Below, one piece after another: positions 44,451-52,925 of a stretch of 64,000 nucleotides of DNA. The stretch spans positions 496,001 to 560,000 of the forward strand of contig CAWJJM010000010.1 of assembly GCA_963843275.1 (NCBI GenBank). The letters are read 5' to 3'. Positions within the stretch are counted from its first letter, which is position 1, and each line of letters opens with the position of its first letter. Source of the stretch: CAWJJM01 sp963843275. GTDB taxonomy: Bacteria > Acidobacteriota > Thermoanaerobaculia > Multivoradales > JBCCEF01. Position numbers and translations under genes: made by a program. The notes beneath the pieces were generated by a model, which had not been told where the DNA came from, made no database searches, and saw nothing but the letters and a program-made list of their open reading frames with translations.

Positions 44451-44598
44451 CGCCGGCGGCCGGCGCCACCCACCACGGTGCGCCGGGGGCCGCGGGCGAG
44501 GGCGGGGCCGGGGGCGTCAGGATCCGCGCCCGAATCTGGGACCCGCAGCTCCCACTCCCGGCCGCGCGCGGATCCTGCCGAGTCGCCGCCCCCATCCC
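44451..44598. repeat. Long direct repeat, copy 1, with an internal inverted repeat
   Basis: First of two imperfect direct copies about 198 bases apart in the 462-base gap between two convergent genes. Each copy begins CGCCGGCGGCCGGCGCCACC, continues through a GCGGGCGAGGGCGGGGC tract and contains perfect 11-base inverted arms AGGATCCGCGC (44519-44529) and GCGCGGATCCT (44566-44576). The 36 bases between the arms differ strongly from copy 2, whereas the arms are identical. I see no open reading frame with coding character in this gap; the remainder is C/A-rich spacer. Confidence 0.8.
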
Positions 44599-44647
44599 TC
44601 CTTCACCCCCACAAACCCTCCACCTCCAAAAGCCCCCAAACCCACCC

Positions 44648-44796
44648 CGCCGGCGGCCGGCGCCACCCACCACGGTGCGCCGGGGGCCGCGGGCGAGGGC
44701 GGGGCCCGGGGGCGTCAGGATCCGCGCCCGAATCTCCGCTCCGAAGCCACCTCTCCCGGCCGCGCGCGGATCCTGCCGAGTCGCCGCCCCCCCGAC
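44648..44796. repeat. Long direct repeat, copy 2, with an internal inverted repeat
   Basis: Second copy of the unit at 44451. It has one extra C in the GGGGCCCGGGGG tract, the same perfect arms at 44717-44727 and 44764-44774, and a diverged loop. Conservation of both arms with change in the loop points to a constraint on pairing. Confidence 0.8.
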
Positions 44797-44812
44797 CTCC
44801 CACCGAAACGGC

Positions 44813-44840
44813 GACGTCCCCCGGCCCCGCCCTCGCCCGC
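44813..44840. repeat. Partial inverted copy of the same repeat
   Basis: This 28-base stretch is the reverse complement of 44492-44518 with one inserted base, so the G-rich part of the unit occurs a third time in opposite orientation, 17 bases after copy 2. Confidence 0.65.
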
Positions 44841-44878
44841 CGCCCCCTTCTCCATCGCACAACGCCACGCCGCCGGCG

Positions 44879-46450
44879 CTACACCCTGCGCAGCCTCCCC
44901 ACCCGCTCCCGAGCCTCCCCCTCCCGCAACCCCAGCAGACCCGCCCCCGCGAACAACGGCGCGAGATCCACCGGGTAGAGGTTGCGCCGCGCCGGGTCGG
45001 CGAGGCCGGCCACGTTGAAGGGCGCGATGGCGTCGCGGACCCACGCCTCCCACTCGGCGGCGGGCGGCCGCGGGCCGGCGGCGCGGCGGGCCGCGGCGGC
45101 GACCGCCCCGGCCACCGCCGGCTCGGTGGCGCCGAGGAAACCGCTCCAGACGGGGTCGCCGTCGGTCAACCGTTGCCGCGCCTCGCAGAAGCTGGCCGCC
45201 GCGAAGTAGAGGTGGCTGGCGGCGGCGAAGCGGGGGAAGTCGTCGAGCAGGGCCCAGGCGAGCGCGACCAGCCGCTCGAGATGCGCCGCCTCGGCGCGCA
45301 GCCGGTCCGCGTAACGCCCCAGCGCCGCACGGTCGGGGGGCAGGTCGGCGCCGAGCAGCTCGGCCGCCCGCTCGACCGCGACGAGCGTCCAGGCGATCCC
45401 GGTGGAGAACAGCGGGTCGAAGAAGGCGTGGACGTGGGGCAGCAGCAGCCAACGGTCGCCGGCCGGCGGGTCGAGCCGGTGCGCCACCGGCTCGCGCCAG
45501 GCCACCTGCCGTACCGGCTCGGCCGTCGCGAGCTGGGCCGCCAGGGTCGGGTAGCGGCCGAGCAGGGCGCGGAAGGCGGCGAGCGGCTCCGGCGCCGCGG
45601 CGGCCAAGCGGCGCGCCGCCTCCCGGTGCAGCACGAAGCCGGCACTCGCCCGTGCCGGACCGGCGGCGCCGGCCGCGGCGAAGCGCAGGACGTAGAGCCA
45701 GCCCTCGGCGAGCAGGTGGTGGACCGCCGCGTCGTCGTCGTCGTAGGGCCCGGGCTCGAGCGCGGCGCCGGCGGCGCGGGCGGCGTCGGTGAAGCGGCCG
45801 ACGCCCTCGAAGTGCCCGTAGAGCAGCGCGGTGGGCGGCGTCGCCGCCGGCCGCGGCGCGAGCGGCAGGCAGCGCGCGAGGAAGCCGCCCGGGCCCGAGG
45901 CGTCGACCAGGAAGCGGGCGGCCGCCGACCGCGCCCCGTCCGGCGCCCGCCCGGCGACGCGCACCCGGTCGCCGGCGAGCTCGAGGGCGTCGAGCTCGAC
46001 CTCCTCCCACACCGTCACCCCCTCCGCCCGGGCCCGCCGCACCATGTGGTGGTCGACGGCGCTGCGCAGCCAATGGCTGTCGGCCACCTCGTCGTCCGGG
46101 CTCGCCGCGACCAGCAGGCGGCGGCGGTTGCCCGGTCCCGGGTCGAAGCGGGCGCCGGGCCGGTGGCCGTAGAAGGTGAAGCCGCGCTTGTGCCCGCGGG
46201 GGATCTCGGCCAGCTCGTGCCGCCAGCGGCCGGCGGCGGCGAGCGCCGCCAGGTCGTCGAGGCCGTGCCGGGCCGCCAGCCGCTCCAGGGCCAGCGCGGC
46301 CAGCGGCGTCGCCGACTCGCCGAGCGCGAAGCGCGGGTGGCGGCCGCGCTCCACCAGCAGCACCCGCCGGCCGCGCGCCGCCAGCGCCCGCGCCAGCACG
46401 GCGCCGCCGAACCCGGCGCCCACCACCACGACGTCCCAGGGGGCGGCCAC
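44879..46450 (-). CDS. FAD-dependent oxidoreductase of the halogenase-like superfamily
   Basis: A 523-residue flavoprotein. The FAD-binding motif is WDVVVVGAGFGGAVLARALA (about 5-24), then RHPRFALGESATPLAALALE, the GES(T/A)xP signature shared by flavin-dependent halogenases and their relatives. The halogenase motif GWxWxIP is not kept; the matching place reads EGWLYVLRF, so halogenation is doubtful. LPHVHAFFDPLFSTGIAWTL is the second FAD motif region (DPLFSxG is common to the group). The start is a GTG at 46450, eight bases after the radical SAM gene ends. As the third gene after an asparagine-synthase-like and a radical SAM gene it looks like part of a biosynthetic set of unknown product. 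Confidence 0.78.
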   Translation of the reverse strand: MAAPWDVVVVGAGFGGAVLARALAARGRRVLLVERGRHPRFALGESATPLAALALERLAARHGLDDLAALAAAGRWRHELAEIPRGHKRGFTFYGHRPGARFDPGPGNRRRLLVAASPDDEVADSHWLRSAVDHHMVRRARAEGVTVWEEVELDALELAGDRVRVAGRAPDGARSAAARFLVDASGPGGFLARCLPLAPRPAATPPTALLYGHFEGVGRFTDAARAAGAALEPGPYDDDDAAVHHLLAEGWLYVLRFAAAGAAGPARASAGFVLHREAARRLAAAAPEPLAAFRALLGRYPTLAAQLATAEPVRQVAWREPVAHRLDPPAGDRWLLLPHVHAFFDPLFSTGIAWTLVAVERAAELLGADLPPDRAALGRYADRLRAEAAHLERLVALAWALLDDFPRFAAASHLYFAAASFCEARQRLTDGDPVWSGFLGATEPAVAGAVAAAARRAAGPRPPAAEWEAWVRDAIAPFNVAGLADPARRNLYPVDLAPLFAGAGLLGLREGEARERVGRLRRV

Positions 46451-46458
46451 GGCGGCGC

Positions 46459-47460
46459 TCAGCCGCAGGCGGCGCAGGTCACCGCCGGCTCGGGGCGACC
46501 GCTGGCGTTGAGCCGGGCGAGGCGTGCCACGCGGGCGTCGGCGCAGCGCGGACAGGCGGCGAAGCGCTGGACGTCCCAGAGGTCCGCGGTGACCACCGCC
46601 GGCCGGCCGTCGCCGGCCACCGCTTCCAGGCTGGCGTCGAGGGCGGTCTCGAGGTCGGCGAGGGTCGGCGGGGACCACCCCCCGCGCGCCGCCAGCGCCT
46701 CCAGCGCGCCGTTGCCGTCGCGCACCGGGATCAGCGACACGTGCTCGGCACCGGCCGCGACCGCGGCGCGGACGCTGGCCACGACCCAGCCGACGTCCTC
46801 GTCGCGCGGCACGCCCGGCGCCCCCACCAGCAGAAAGGCCCGCACCCCACAGCCGGCGGCCCGCAGCGCGCCCGCGGCGGCGGTGAAGGAGTCGACGGTG
46901 GCTCCCTTGCCCAGGCCGGCCAGCGCCTCCGGGTGCACGGTCTCGAGACCGAGCGCCACCTCGAGGCGGCCGCCGGCGGCGGCCAGCCGGGAGGCGAACG
47001 CGACGCAACGCTCGCCGACCCAGCGCGGGTGGCACTCGACCAGGACGCGCCGGTAGGGGACCACCGCCGCGAGGATGGCGGTGTCGTCGGCCGCCGGCAC
47101 GGCGCGCTCCTCGAAGAAGTTGCTGGCGTTGTAGAGCTTGATGCCGTCCCAGCCGCCCGGCGGCGGGGCGGCGGGCGGGCGGCGCCGCGCCGCGCGGATC
47201 TGCGCCGGGATGGCGCCGCGCGGCGTCGGCCGGTCCAGGGTGTGGCGCCAGAGGTCGCAGAAGACGCAGGTGAAGGGGCACTCGGCGCCGGCCAAAAAGA
47301 CCGTCAGCCAGGAGTCCTCGCCGCCGTCCACCGTGCGCTCGCGCTCCGCCAGCACCGCCAGCGGCCGCCAGGGATCGACGGCCTCCTTCGCGCCGCGCAG
47401 TGCGCGCACCGCACCGGCGCCGCGCGGCGCCGGGAGCTCCGCCGCCTCAGCGGGCTCCAC
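46459..47460 (-). CDS. Radical SAM enzyme (Elp3/RaSEA-like group)
   Basis: A 333-residue radical SAM protein. The 4Fe-4S cysteines are in AGAECPFTCVFCDLW (CxxxCxxC), and the barrel continues with GIKLYNASNFFEERAVP, RVLVECHPRWVGERCVAFA and VALGLETVHPEALAGLGKGA (the GLExxxP type of motif seen in Elp3-like and archaeosine-pathway enzymes). The C-terminal end carries extra cysteines, FAACPRCADARVARL and VTCAACG, which could bind zinc or a second cluster. The start GTG at 47460 overlaps the asparagine-synthase-like gene by 14 bases, so the pair is translationally coupled. The reaction is not known. Confidence 0.82.
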   Translation of the reverse strand: MEPAEAAELPAPRGAGAVRALRGAKEAVDPWRPLAVLAERERTVDGGEDSWLTVFLAGAECPFTCVFCDLWRHTLDRPTPRGAIPAQIRAARRRPPAAPPPGGWDGIKLYNASNFFEERAVPAADDTAILAAVVPYRRVLVECHPRWVGERCVAFASRLAAAGGRLEVALGLETVHPEALAGLGKGATVDSFTAAAGALRAAGCGVRAFLLVGAPGVPRDEDVGWVVASVRAAVAAGAEHVSLIPVRDGNGALEALAARGGWSPPTLADLETALDASLEAVAGDGRPAVVTADLWDVQRFAACPRCADARVARLARLNASGRPEPAVTCAACG

Positions 47461-48794
47461 CGCCGTAGACCTCGAGAAGGTGCCGGCGGTAGAGGGCCGG
47501 AGCGGAGCCGAAACGCTGCCGGAACCAGGACGAGGGCGCCGCGCCGTGCTGGAAGCGGCGTTTCGGGAACACCGGCAGCTCGAAGCCGGTGACCTTGCGG
47601 ACGCCGCGGGCGAGCAGGTCGCCCTTGAGGCGGTAGAGGGCGTCGTGCGAGCCGCCGGTGAGCTCGGCGAACGGGATCGCCTCCGCCGCCGCCACCACGG
47701 CCGGCCGGGTGCACGGGCTGAACGGGAGGAAGCCGAAGCGGCGCGCCGGTCCCCAGCTGCGCACGCAGGAGCGGCGAGTAGCCGCCGGAGTAGGTCAGCG
47801 AGTGCTTGACCGCGTCGACGCCCCACCCCTCCTGGTAGAGCATGGAGTTGCCGACCACGCTGCGGATGGTGAGCTCCGGGTTGTCCTCGATCGGGTAGGA
47901 CTTGAGGTTCTCGTCGCCGCCGTCGCCGTCGACGATGCGGCGCCACTCCGGGTACCGGCGGCGCACCCCGCGCAGCAGCGCCAGCCCCATCGCCGCGCAC
48001 TCGACGTCGAGCGGCCGATAGTCCTCGATCAGCTCCACCGCCTCCAGCGGGTCGACCTCGGACGCGGCCACCTCGATCGCCTCGCCGAGCATCTCGAGAT
48101 CGACCGCGGCGAGGAAGCTCCGCGCCTGCTCGCGGTCGGGGCCGCCGCCGCCGACCGCGAGGGTGAACGCCTTCAGGCGGGCCGGGCTCTGCCCCGCGTC
48201 GAGCAGGGCGCGGTAGAGGCACAGCAGCACGGTGCCGCTGTCGACACCGCCGGAGAAGGCCACCCCGATCGGCTCGTCGGGCTCCACGGTGGTCAACCAG
48301 CTCGCCACCTCGCGGTAGATCTCCCCGACGTAGCGCTCGCCCAGCGCGTCGCGGTCCGTCCCCGCCACGGCCCGGGGCGGCGCGAACCAGCGCCGGGCCG
48401 TGGGGTTGGGGTCGGGGCAGCCGATCAGGCGCAGGGTCAGCAGGTGGTGCGCCGGGACCATCCGCGTGTAGGTGGGGTGGAACTGGTCGAGCTTGCCCTC
48501 GCGCTCGAGCGCGTGGCGGATCTCGTCCATCCGTTCGGCGACCACCAGCAGGGGGCCCGCCTGCTCCTTGGCCAGGAAGTAGCGCAGCGGGCGGTCGAGG
48601 CTGCGCGCCATGACGACGCGTTCGCCGTCGCGCGCCACCAGGGCGTACGAGCCGCGCAGCCGGCGCAGCACCTCCGGCTCGCCGGCGCGGTCGGCCGCGA
48701 CCAGCAGCCGGCGCGCGGCGTCGGCGTCGAGGTCGAGGAGCTGCTGGGTGGCGGGGTCGACGAGATCGACGACCCGGTGGATGGGGCGGTCCAT
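47447..48794 (-). CDS. Asparagine-synthase-like ATP-dependent ligase, one frameshift
   Basis: About 448 residues after removal of one base near 47764. The C-terminal domain is an asparagine synthase/beta-lactam-synthetase-type ATP pyrophosphatase: PIGVAFSGGVDSGTVLLCLY (about 178), RIVDGDGGDENLKSYPIEDN and, after the frame correction, the Lys-containing VRSWGPARRFGFLPFSPCTR. The N-terminal part keeps the second half of a glutaminase-II-like fold (LRGSYALVARDGERVVMARS) but starts MDRPIHRV and lacks the catalytic Cys2, so it should not use glutamine; it may form an amide or ring from an activated carboxylate and a free amine, as beta-lactam synthetases do. It is first in a three-gene set with the radical SAM and FAD genes. 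Confidence 0.78.
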
Positions 48795-48858
48795 GGAGTC
48801 CTCCGTGGGCGGTGGTCCGTCGAGCGCTCGCTCCCGGGCGGGGAATTCGGAAGCCCCG

Positions 48859-48864
48859 ATTATA
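48859..48864 (-). promoter_or_regulatory. Consensus -10 element for the asparagine-synthase-like operon
   Basis: A perfect TATAAT on the minus strand, 65 bases before the ATG at 48794, in the divergent gap with terC. No good -35 at 16-18 bases. The plus strand of the same AT-rich spot could serve terC. Confidence 0.45.
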
Positions 48865-48908
48865 GAGTGGTCCCCCGGCGCCGGCCGGGAGGAGGACGTG
48901 GACCGCCC

Positions 48909-49892
48909 GTGGCCGCTGCGAGCATCGGCACCCCTCTGGCGTGGGGGGTCTTCTTCACCGTGGTGCTGGCGATGCTGGCGCTCGACCTCGGTGTCTTCCA
49001 CCGTCACGAGCACGTCGTCCGCACGCGCGAGGCGGCGATCTGGAGCGCGGTCTGGATCACCCTGTCGCTCGCCTTCGCCCTGTGGATCGGGCTCGTGGAC
49101 GGCGAGCGGCCGGCGCTGGAGTTCCTCACCGGCTACCTGATCGAGAAGTCGCTCTCGGTCGACAACATCTTCGTGTTCATCGTCCTCTTCGGCTACTTCC
49201 GGGTGCCGGAGACCTACCACCACCGGGTGCTGTTCTGGGGCATCCTCGGCGCCCTGGGGATGCGCGGCCTGTTCATCGGCCTCGGTGCCGCCCTGCTGGC
49301 GCGCTTCGACTGGATCCTCTACCTGTTCGGGGCCTTCCTCGTCTACACGGGGATCCGGATCGTCGTCCAGCGCGGGCCCGACGTGCACCCGGAGCGCAAC
49401 GCCGTGGTCACCTTCTTCCGGCGCTTCGTCCCGCTGACCCACGACTACCGGGGCCGGCGCTTCGCGGTCCGCGAGGGGGGACGCTGGCGGGCGACGCCGC
49501 TGCTGCTCGTCCTGGTGGTGGTCGAAGCCACCGACATCGCCTTCGCGGTCGACTCCATCCCCGCGATCTTCGGCGTCACCCGCGACCCCTTCCTCGTCTT
49601 CACCTCGAACATCTTCGCCATCCTCGGCCTACGGGCGCTGTACTTCCTCCTCGCCGACCTGATGAGTCGCTTCGACCATCTCCCCTTCGGTCTCGGCGCG
49701 GTCCTCGCCTTCATCGGCACCAAGATGCTGCTGCACGACCGGGTGGACGTGCCGATCGAGGTGTCGCTGCTGGTGGTCGTGGGCCTGCTCGGCGGCGCGG
49801 TGGCGGCATCGCTGCTCTGGCCGCTGCGCGACGGGGCCCGCCGGCCTCCCGGGGGACCGCCCGCCGCACCCCCTCCGGACGGCGCTGGCTAG
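48909..49892 (+). CDS. TerC-family integral membrane protein
   Basis: A 327-residue membrane protein with eight or nine hydrophobic segments. TerC proteins (Alx-type) are linked to tellurite resistance, manganese export and pH-responsive expression. The conserved motif LEFLTGYLIEKSLSVDNIFV (acidic residues in the membrane) and VVEATDIAFAVDSIPAIFGV with DPFLVFTSNIFAILGLRALY are textbook. The start in the correct frame is the GTG at 48909; a GTG at 48898 closer to GGAGGAGG is in another frame. A C-terminal Pro-rich tail follows the last segment. In some bacteria alx is under a pH-sensing riboswitch; the short leader here leaves no room for one. Confidence 0.87.
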   Translation: MAAASIGTPLAWGVFFTVVLAMLALDLGVFHRHEHVVRTREAAIWSAVWITLSLAFALWIGLVDGERPALEFLTGYLIEKSLSVDNIFVFIVLFGYFRVPETYHHRVLFWGILGALGMRGLFIGLGAALLARFDWILYLFGAFLVYTGIRIVVQRGPDVHPERNAVVTFFRRFVPLTHDYRGRRFAVREGGRWRATPLLLVLVVVEATDIAFAVDSIPAIFGVTRDPFLVFTSNIFAILGLRALYFLLADLMSRFDHLPFGLGAVLAFIGTKMLLHDRVDVPIEVSLLVVVGLLGGAVAASLLWPLRDGARRPPGGPPAAPPPDGAG

Positions 49893-49935
49893 CGTCCCGC
49901 GGAGCGTCGCGAAACCCGCGTCCGGAGAGGATTTC

Positions 49936-49953
49936 CACCCACCCGCGTGGGTG
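49936..49953 (+). terminator. Short hairpin after terC
   Basis: CACCCAC and GTGGGTG form a 7-bp stem with a CCGC loop, 44 bases after the terC stop, followed by TTGCGCC. There is no real T-run, and the hairpin abuts the candidate -35 of pntA. Confidence 0.35.
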
Positions 49954-49982
49954 TTGCGCCCCCCTCCTGGGGCGGGTAGGAT
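49954..49982 (+). promoter_or_regulatory. Candidate promoter for the pnt operon
   Basis: TTGCGC (49954-49959), 17 bases, then TAGGAT (49977-49982) in the context GGGTAGGATG. It lies 54 bases before the ATG at 50037. Confidence 0.45.
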
Positions 49983-50036
49983 GCCACGCGTTTCGTCCGT
50001 CGTCCCAACTCCCACCTCACCGTACGGACCCCAACG

Positions 50037-51179
50037 ATGAAAGTCTTCATTCCGCAGGAGCGGCGACCGGGCGAGACCCGTGTCGCCGCCACCCCCGAGA
50101 CCGTCAAGAAGATGGTCAAGGAGGGGATGGAAGTGATCGTGGAGGCCGGCGCCGGCGCCGCCTCCTATCTCCCCGACGCGGCCTTCGCCGAGGAGGGCGC
50201 GCGCATCGCCTCCGACGGCGCCGCCGCCTGGGGGGAGGCCGACGTGGTGCTCACCGTCACCGCGCCGGAGCCGGACCTGGTGGCGAGGATGAGACCCGGC
50301 GCCGTCCTGGTCGGGCTGCTCGCCCCGCACAAGAACCTCGACTCGGTGCGCGCCCTGGCCGACCGCAAGGTCAGCGCCCTGGCGATGGAGCTCATCCCGC
50401 GCATCAGCCGCGCCCAGTCGATGGACGCCCTGTCGTCGCAGGCCAACATCGCCGGCTACAAGGCGGTGCTGCTGGCCGCCGGGCTGCTGCCGCGCTACTT
50501 CCCGCTGCTGATGACCGCCGCCGGCACGATCCGTCCGGCGAAGGTGGTGATCATGGGCGCCGGGGTGGCCGGTCTGCAGGCGATCGCCACCGCCAAGCGC
50601 CTCGGCGCGCAGGTGGAGGTCTCCGACATCCGGCCGGCCGTGGAGGAGCAGGTCAAGTCGCTGGGCGGCAAGTTCATCGAGCTGCCGCTCGCGGAGAGCG
50701 GCGAGGGCGCCGGCGGCTACGCCAAGGAGATGGGCGAGGACTTCCTGCGCCGCCAGCGCGAGATCGTCGCCCGCCACATCGCCGCCGCCGACGTCGTCAT
50801 CACCACCGCCCTGGTGCCCGGCAAGCCGGCGCCGCGGCTGGTCACCCGCGACATGGTGGAATCGATGAAGCCGGGCTCGGTGATCGTCGACCTCGCCGTC
50901 GAGCAGGGCGGCAACGTCGAGCTGTCGCGCGCCGGCGAGGAGGTCGCGCACCACGGGGTGCGCATCGTCGGCCCGGCGAACCTGGCGGCCGAGATGCCGC
51001 TGGACGCCTCCACCGTCTACTCGCGCAACGTCCACACCCTGCTCAAGGAGCTGGTCCACGAGGGGGCGTTGAAGCTCGACCTCGAGGACGAGGTGGTCGA
51101 CGGCGCGCTGCTCACCCACGAGGGCGAGATCCGCCACGCTCCCACCGCCGAAGCTCTCGGAAAGGTCACCGCATCATGA
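50037..51179 (+). CDS. pntAA: NAD(P) transhydrogenase subunit alpha, NAD-binding part
   Basis: A 380-residue peripheral subunit (domain I) of the proton-translocating transhydrogenase, which moves hydride between NADH and NADP using the membrane proton gradient. The N-terminal alanine-dehydrogenase-like part has MKVFIPQERRPGETRVAATP; the NAD-binding Rossmann motif is VVIMGAGVAGLQAIATAKRL (about 174-193). The mobile RQD-like loop is in the segment SSQANIAGYKAVLLAAG. The ATG start is preceded by ACCCCAACG, a weak site. It overlaps the next gene by ATGA. The three-gene form (pntAA, pntAB, pntB) is usual in many bacteria other than E. coli. Confidence 0.92.
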   Translation: MKVFIPQERRPGETRVAATPETVKKMVKEGMEVIVEAGAGAASYLPDAAFAEEGARIASDGAAAWGEADVVLTVTAPEPDLVARMRPGAVLVGLLAPHKNLDSVRALADRKVSALAMELIPRISRAQSMDALSSQANIAGYKAVLLAAGLLPRYFPLLMTAAGTIRPAKVVIMGAGVAGLQAIATAKRLGAQVEVSDIRPAVEEQVKSLGGKFIELPLAESGEGAGGYAKEMGEDFLRRQREIVARHIAAADVVITTALVPGKPAPRLVTRDMVESMKPGSVIVDLAVEQGGNVELSRAGEEVAHHGVRIVGPANLAAEMPLDASTVYSRNVHTLLKELVHEGALKLDLEDEVVDGALLTHEGEIRHAPTAEALGKVTAS

Positions 51180-51466
51180 TGGGAACCATCCTGGTCAGCA
51201 TCTACGTCTTCGTGCTCGCGATCTTCGTGGGCTTCGAGGTGATCACCAAGGTGCCGCCGACCCTGCACACACCGCTGATGTCGGGTGCCAACGCGGTCAG
51301 CGGCATCACCATCGTCGGCGCCCTCTACGCGGCGCAGACCGCGTCGCCCACGGTGTCGAACATCCTCGGCGCGCTCGCCATCATCCTGGCCACCATCAAC
51401 GTGGTGGGCGGCTTCCTGGTGACCGACCGCATGCTGGCGATGTTCGGTCAGAAGAAGAAGGGCTGA
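51176..51466 (+). CDS. pntAB: NAD(P) transhydrogenase subunit alpha, membrane part
   Basis: A 96-residue membrane protein with three or four hydrophobic helices (ILVSIYVFVLAIFVGFEVI, SGITIVGALYAAQT, ILGALAIILATINVVGGFLV) ending DRMLAMFGQKKKG. It is the alpha-side part of the proton channel (domain II). ITKVPPTLHTPLMSGANAVS is a strong family signature. The ATG shares four bases with the end of pntAA; a second ATG follows at once. pntB starts five bases later. Confidence 0.92.
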   Translation: MMGTILVSIYVFVLAIFVGFEVITKVPPTLHTPLMSGANAVSGITIVGALYAAQTASPTVSNILGALAIILATINVVGGFLVTDRMLAMFGQKKKG

Positions 51467-51470
51467 CGCC

Positions 51471-52925
51471 ATGAACTTCGTGCAATCCACCCTCGTCCCC
51501 GTCCTCTACCTGGTCTCGGCGGTGCTGTTCATCTTCGGCATCAAGGGGCTGACCCGCGTGCGGACGGCGCGCCGCGGCAACCTCATCGCCGGCGCCGCGA
51601 TGCTCCTCGCGATCGTCACCACGCTGGTGCAGCTCGGCCACGTCGACTACCGCTGGATCCTCGCCGGCATCGTGATCGGCGGCGCCATCGGCGGCATCGC
51701 CGCCTACCGCGTGCACATGACCTCGATGCCGGAGATGGTGGCGCTGTTCAACGGCGCTGGCGGCGGCGCCTCGATGCTGGTGGCGCTGTCGGTGCTCTAC
51801 CTCGAGATGATCGAGTCGCCGGCGCCCGGGACGGTCGGGCAGACGCTGGCCGGCGCGCAGGGCAGCGAGATGGCGCTGTCGCTGATGGCCTCGCTGCTGA
51901 TCGGCGCCGTCACCCTCTCCGGCTCGGTGGTGGCGTACCTCAAGCTGCAGGAGAAGCTGATCTCCGGCCAGCCGACCCTGCTGCCGGGACGCCACGTCCT
52001 CAACGCCGCGCTGCTCCTGGGCGGCCTCGGCGTCGGCATCTGGTCGGCCTACGCGGCCACCGCCGCCTTCGGCATCTTCGGCGGCGCGCTGGTGCTCACC
52101 GTCGCCGCGCTGTTCCTCGGCATCGGCTTGGTGATCCCCATCGGCGGTGCCGACATGCCGGTGGTCATCTCGCTGCTGAACTCGTACTCGGGTCTGGCGG
52201 CGGCGTCGACCGGCTTCGTGCTCAACAACAACCTGCTGATCATCAGCGGCGCGCTGGTCGGCGCCTCCGGTCTCATCCTCACCAACATCATGTGCGTGGC
52301 GATGAACCGCTCGCTGGCCAACGTGCTGTTCGGCGGCTTCGGCATGCAGGAGCAGCCCGCCGGCGGCGCCAAGTCGGAGTACGGCACGGTGCGCTCCTAC
52401 AGCGCCGAGGAGGCGGCCCTCATCCTGGAGAGCGCCGAGAGCGTGGTGTTCGTGCCCGGCTACGGCCTCGCCGTGGCGCAGGCGCAGCACACCATCCGCG
52501 AGCTCGCCGACCTGCTGCAGAAGCGGGGCGTCAAGGTCAGCTACGGCATCCACCCGGTGGCGGGCCGCATGCCCGGCCACATGAACGTCCTGCTGGCCGA
52601 GGCCGACGTCCCCTACGAGCAGCTCAAGGAGATGGACGAGATCAACCCGGAGTTCAAGGAGACCGACGTGGTGATCGTCGTCGGCGCCAACGACGTGGTC
52701 AACCCGGCCGCCGAGAACGTCCCCGGCAGCCCGATCGCCGGCATGCCGGTGCTGAAGGTGTGGGACGCGCAGACCACCATGGTCATCAAGCGCAGCCTGT
52801 CACCGGGCTTCGCCGGCATCAAGAACGCCCTGTTCGAGAACGAGAACAACATCATGATCTTCGGCGACGCCAAGCACGTGCTGCAGGACCTGGTCGCCGA
52901 GCTGAAGCACGCCAAGGCGGCCTGA
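51471..52925 (+). CDS. pntB: NAD(P) transhydrogenase subunit beta
   Basis: A 484-residue subunit. The first 280 residues carry the beta-side transmembrane helices (including the channel His in LVQLGHVDYRWILAGIVIGG and HMTSMPEMVALFNGAGGGAS), and the last 180 form the NADP-binding domain III: VVFVPGYGLAVAQAQHTIRE, VSYGIHPVAGRMPGHMNVLL, VVGANDVVNPAAENVPGSPI and the end LFENENNIMIFGDAKHVLQD. All match the family over full length. Its stop overlaps the ATG of the transpeptidase gene by one base. Confidence 0.95.
   Translation: MNFVQSTLVPVLYLVSAVLFIFGIKGLTRVRTARRGNLIAGAAMLLAIVTTLVQLGHVDYRWILAGIVIGGAIGGIAAYRVHMTSMPEMVALFNGAGGGASMLVALSVLYLEMIESPAPGTVGQTLAGAQGSEMALSLMASLLIGAVTLSGSVVAYLKLQEKLISGQPTLLPGRHVLNAALLLGGLGVGIWSAYAATAAFGIFGGALVLTVAALFLGIGLVIPIGGADMPVVISLLNSYSGLAAASTGFVLNNNLLIISGALVGASGLILTNIMCVAMNRSLANVLFGGFGMQEQPAGGAKSEYGTVRSYSAEEAALILESAESVVFVPGYGLAVAQAQHTIRELADLLQKRGVKVSYGIHPVAGRMPGHMNVLLAEADVPYEQLKEMDEINPEFKETDVVIVVGANDVVNPAAENVPGSPIAGMPVLKVWDAQTTMVIKRSLSPGFAGIKNALFENENNIMIFGDAKHVLQDLVAELKHAKAA

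Noticed and set aside
44356..44868. Minus-strand and plus-strand frames of 170 or fewer codons in the repeat region
   Set aside because: They translate the duplicated repeat and its spacer; protein sequence is Gly/Arg/Pro-rich with no fold signature, and both directions are equally open.
44879..46450. Calling the flavoprotein a tryptophan halogenase
   Set aside because: GESATP is present but the WxWxIP motif is replaced by GWLYVL, so halogenation is not supported.
48795..48908. A pH-sensing riboswitch before terC, as known for alx
   Set aside because: The intergenic space is only 114 bases and is shared with a divergent promoter, so there is no room for such a structured leader.
48610..49140. 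Plus-strand frame starting before terC, with a GTG at 48898 near a strong ribosome-binding site
   Set aside because: That GTG is out of frame with the TerC protein; the conserved membrane motifs are in the frame starting at GTG 48909.
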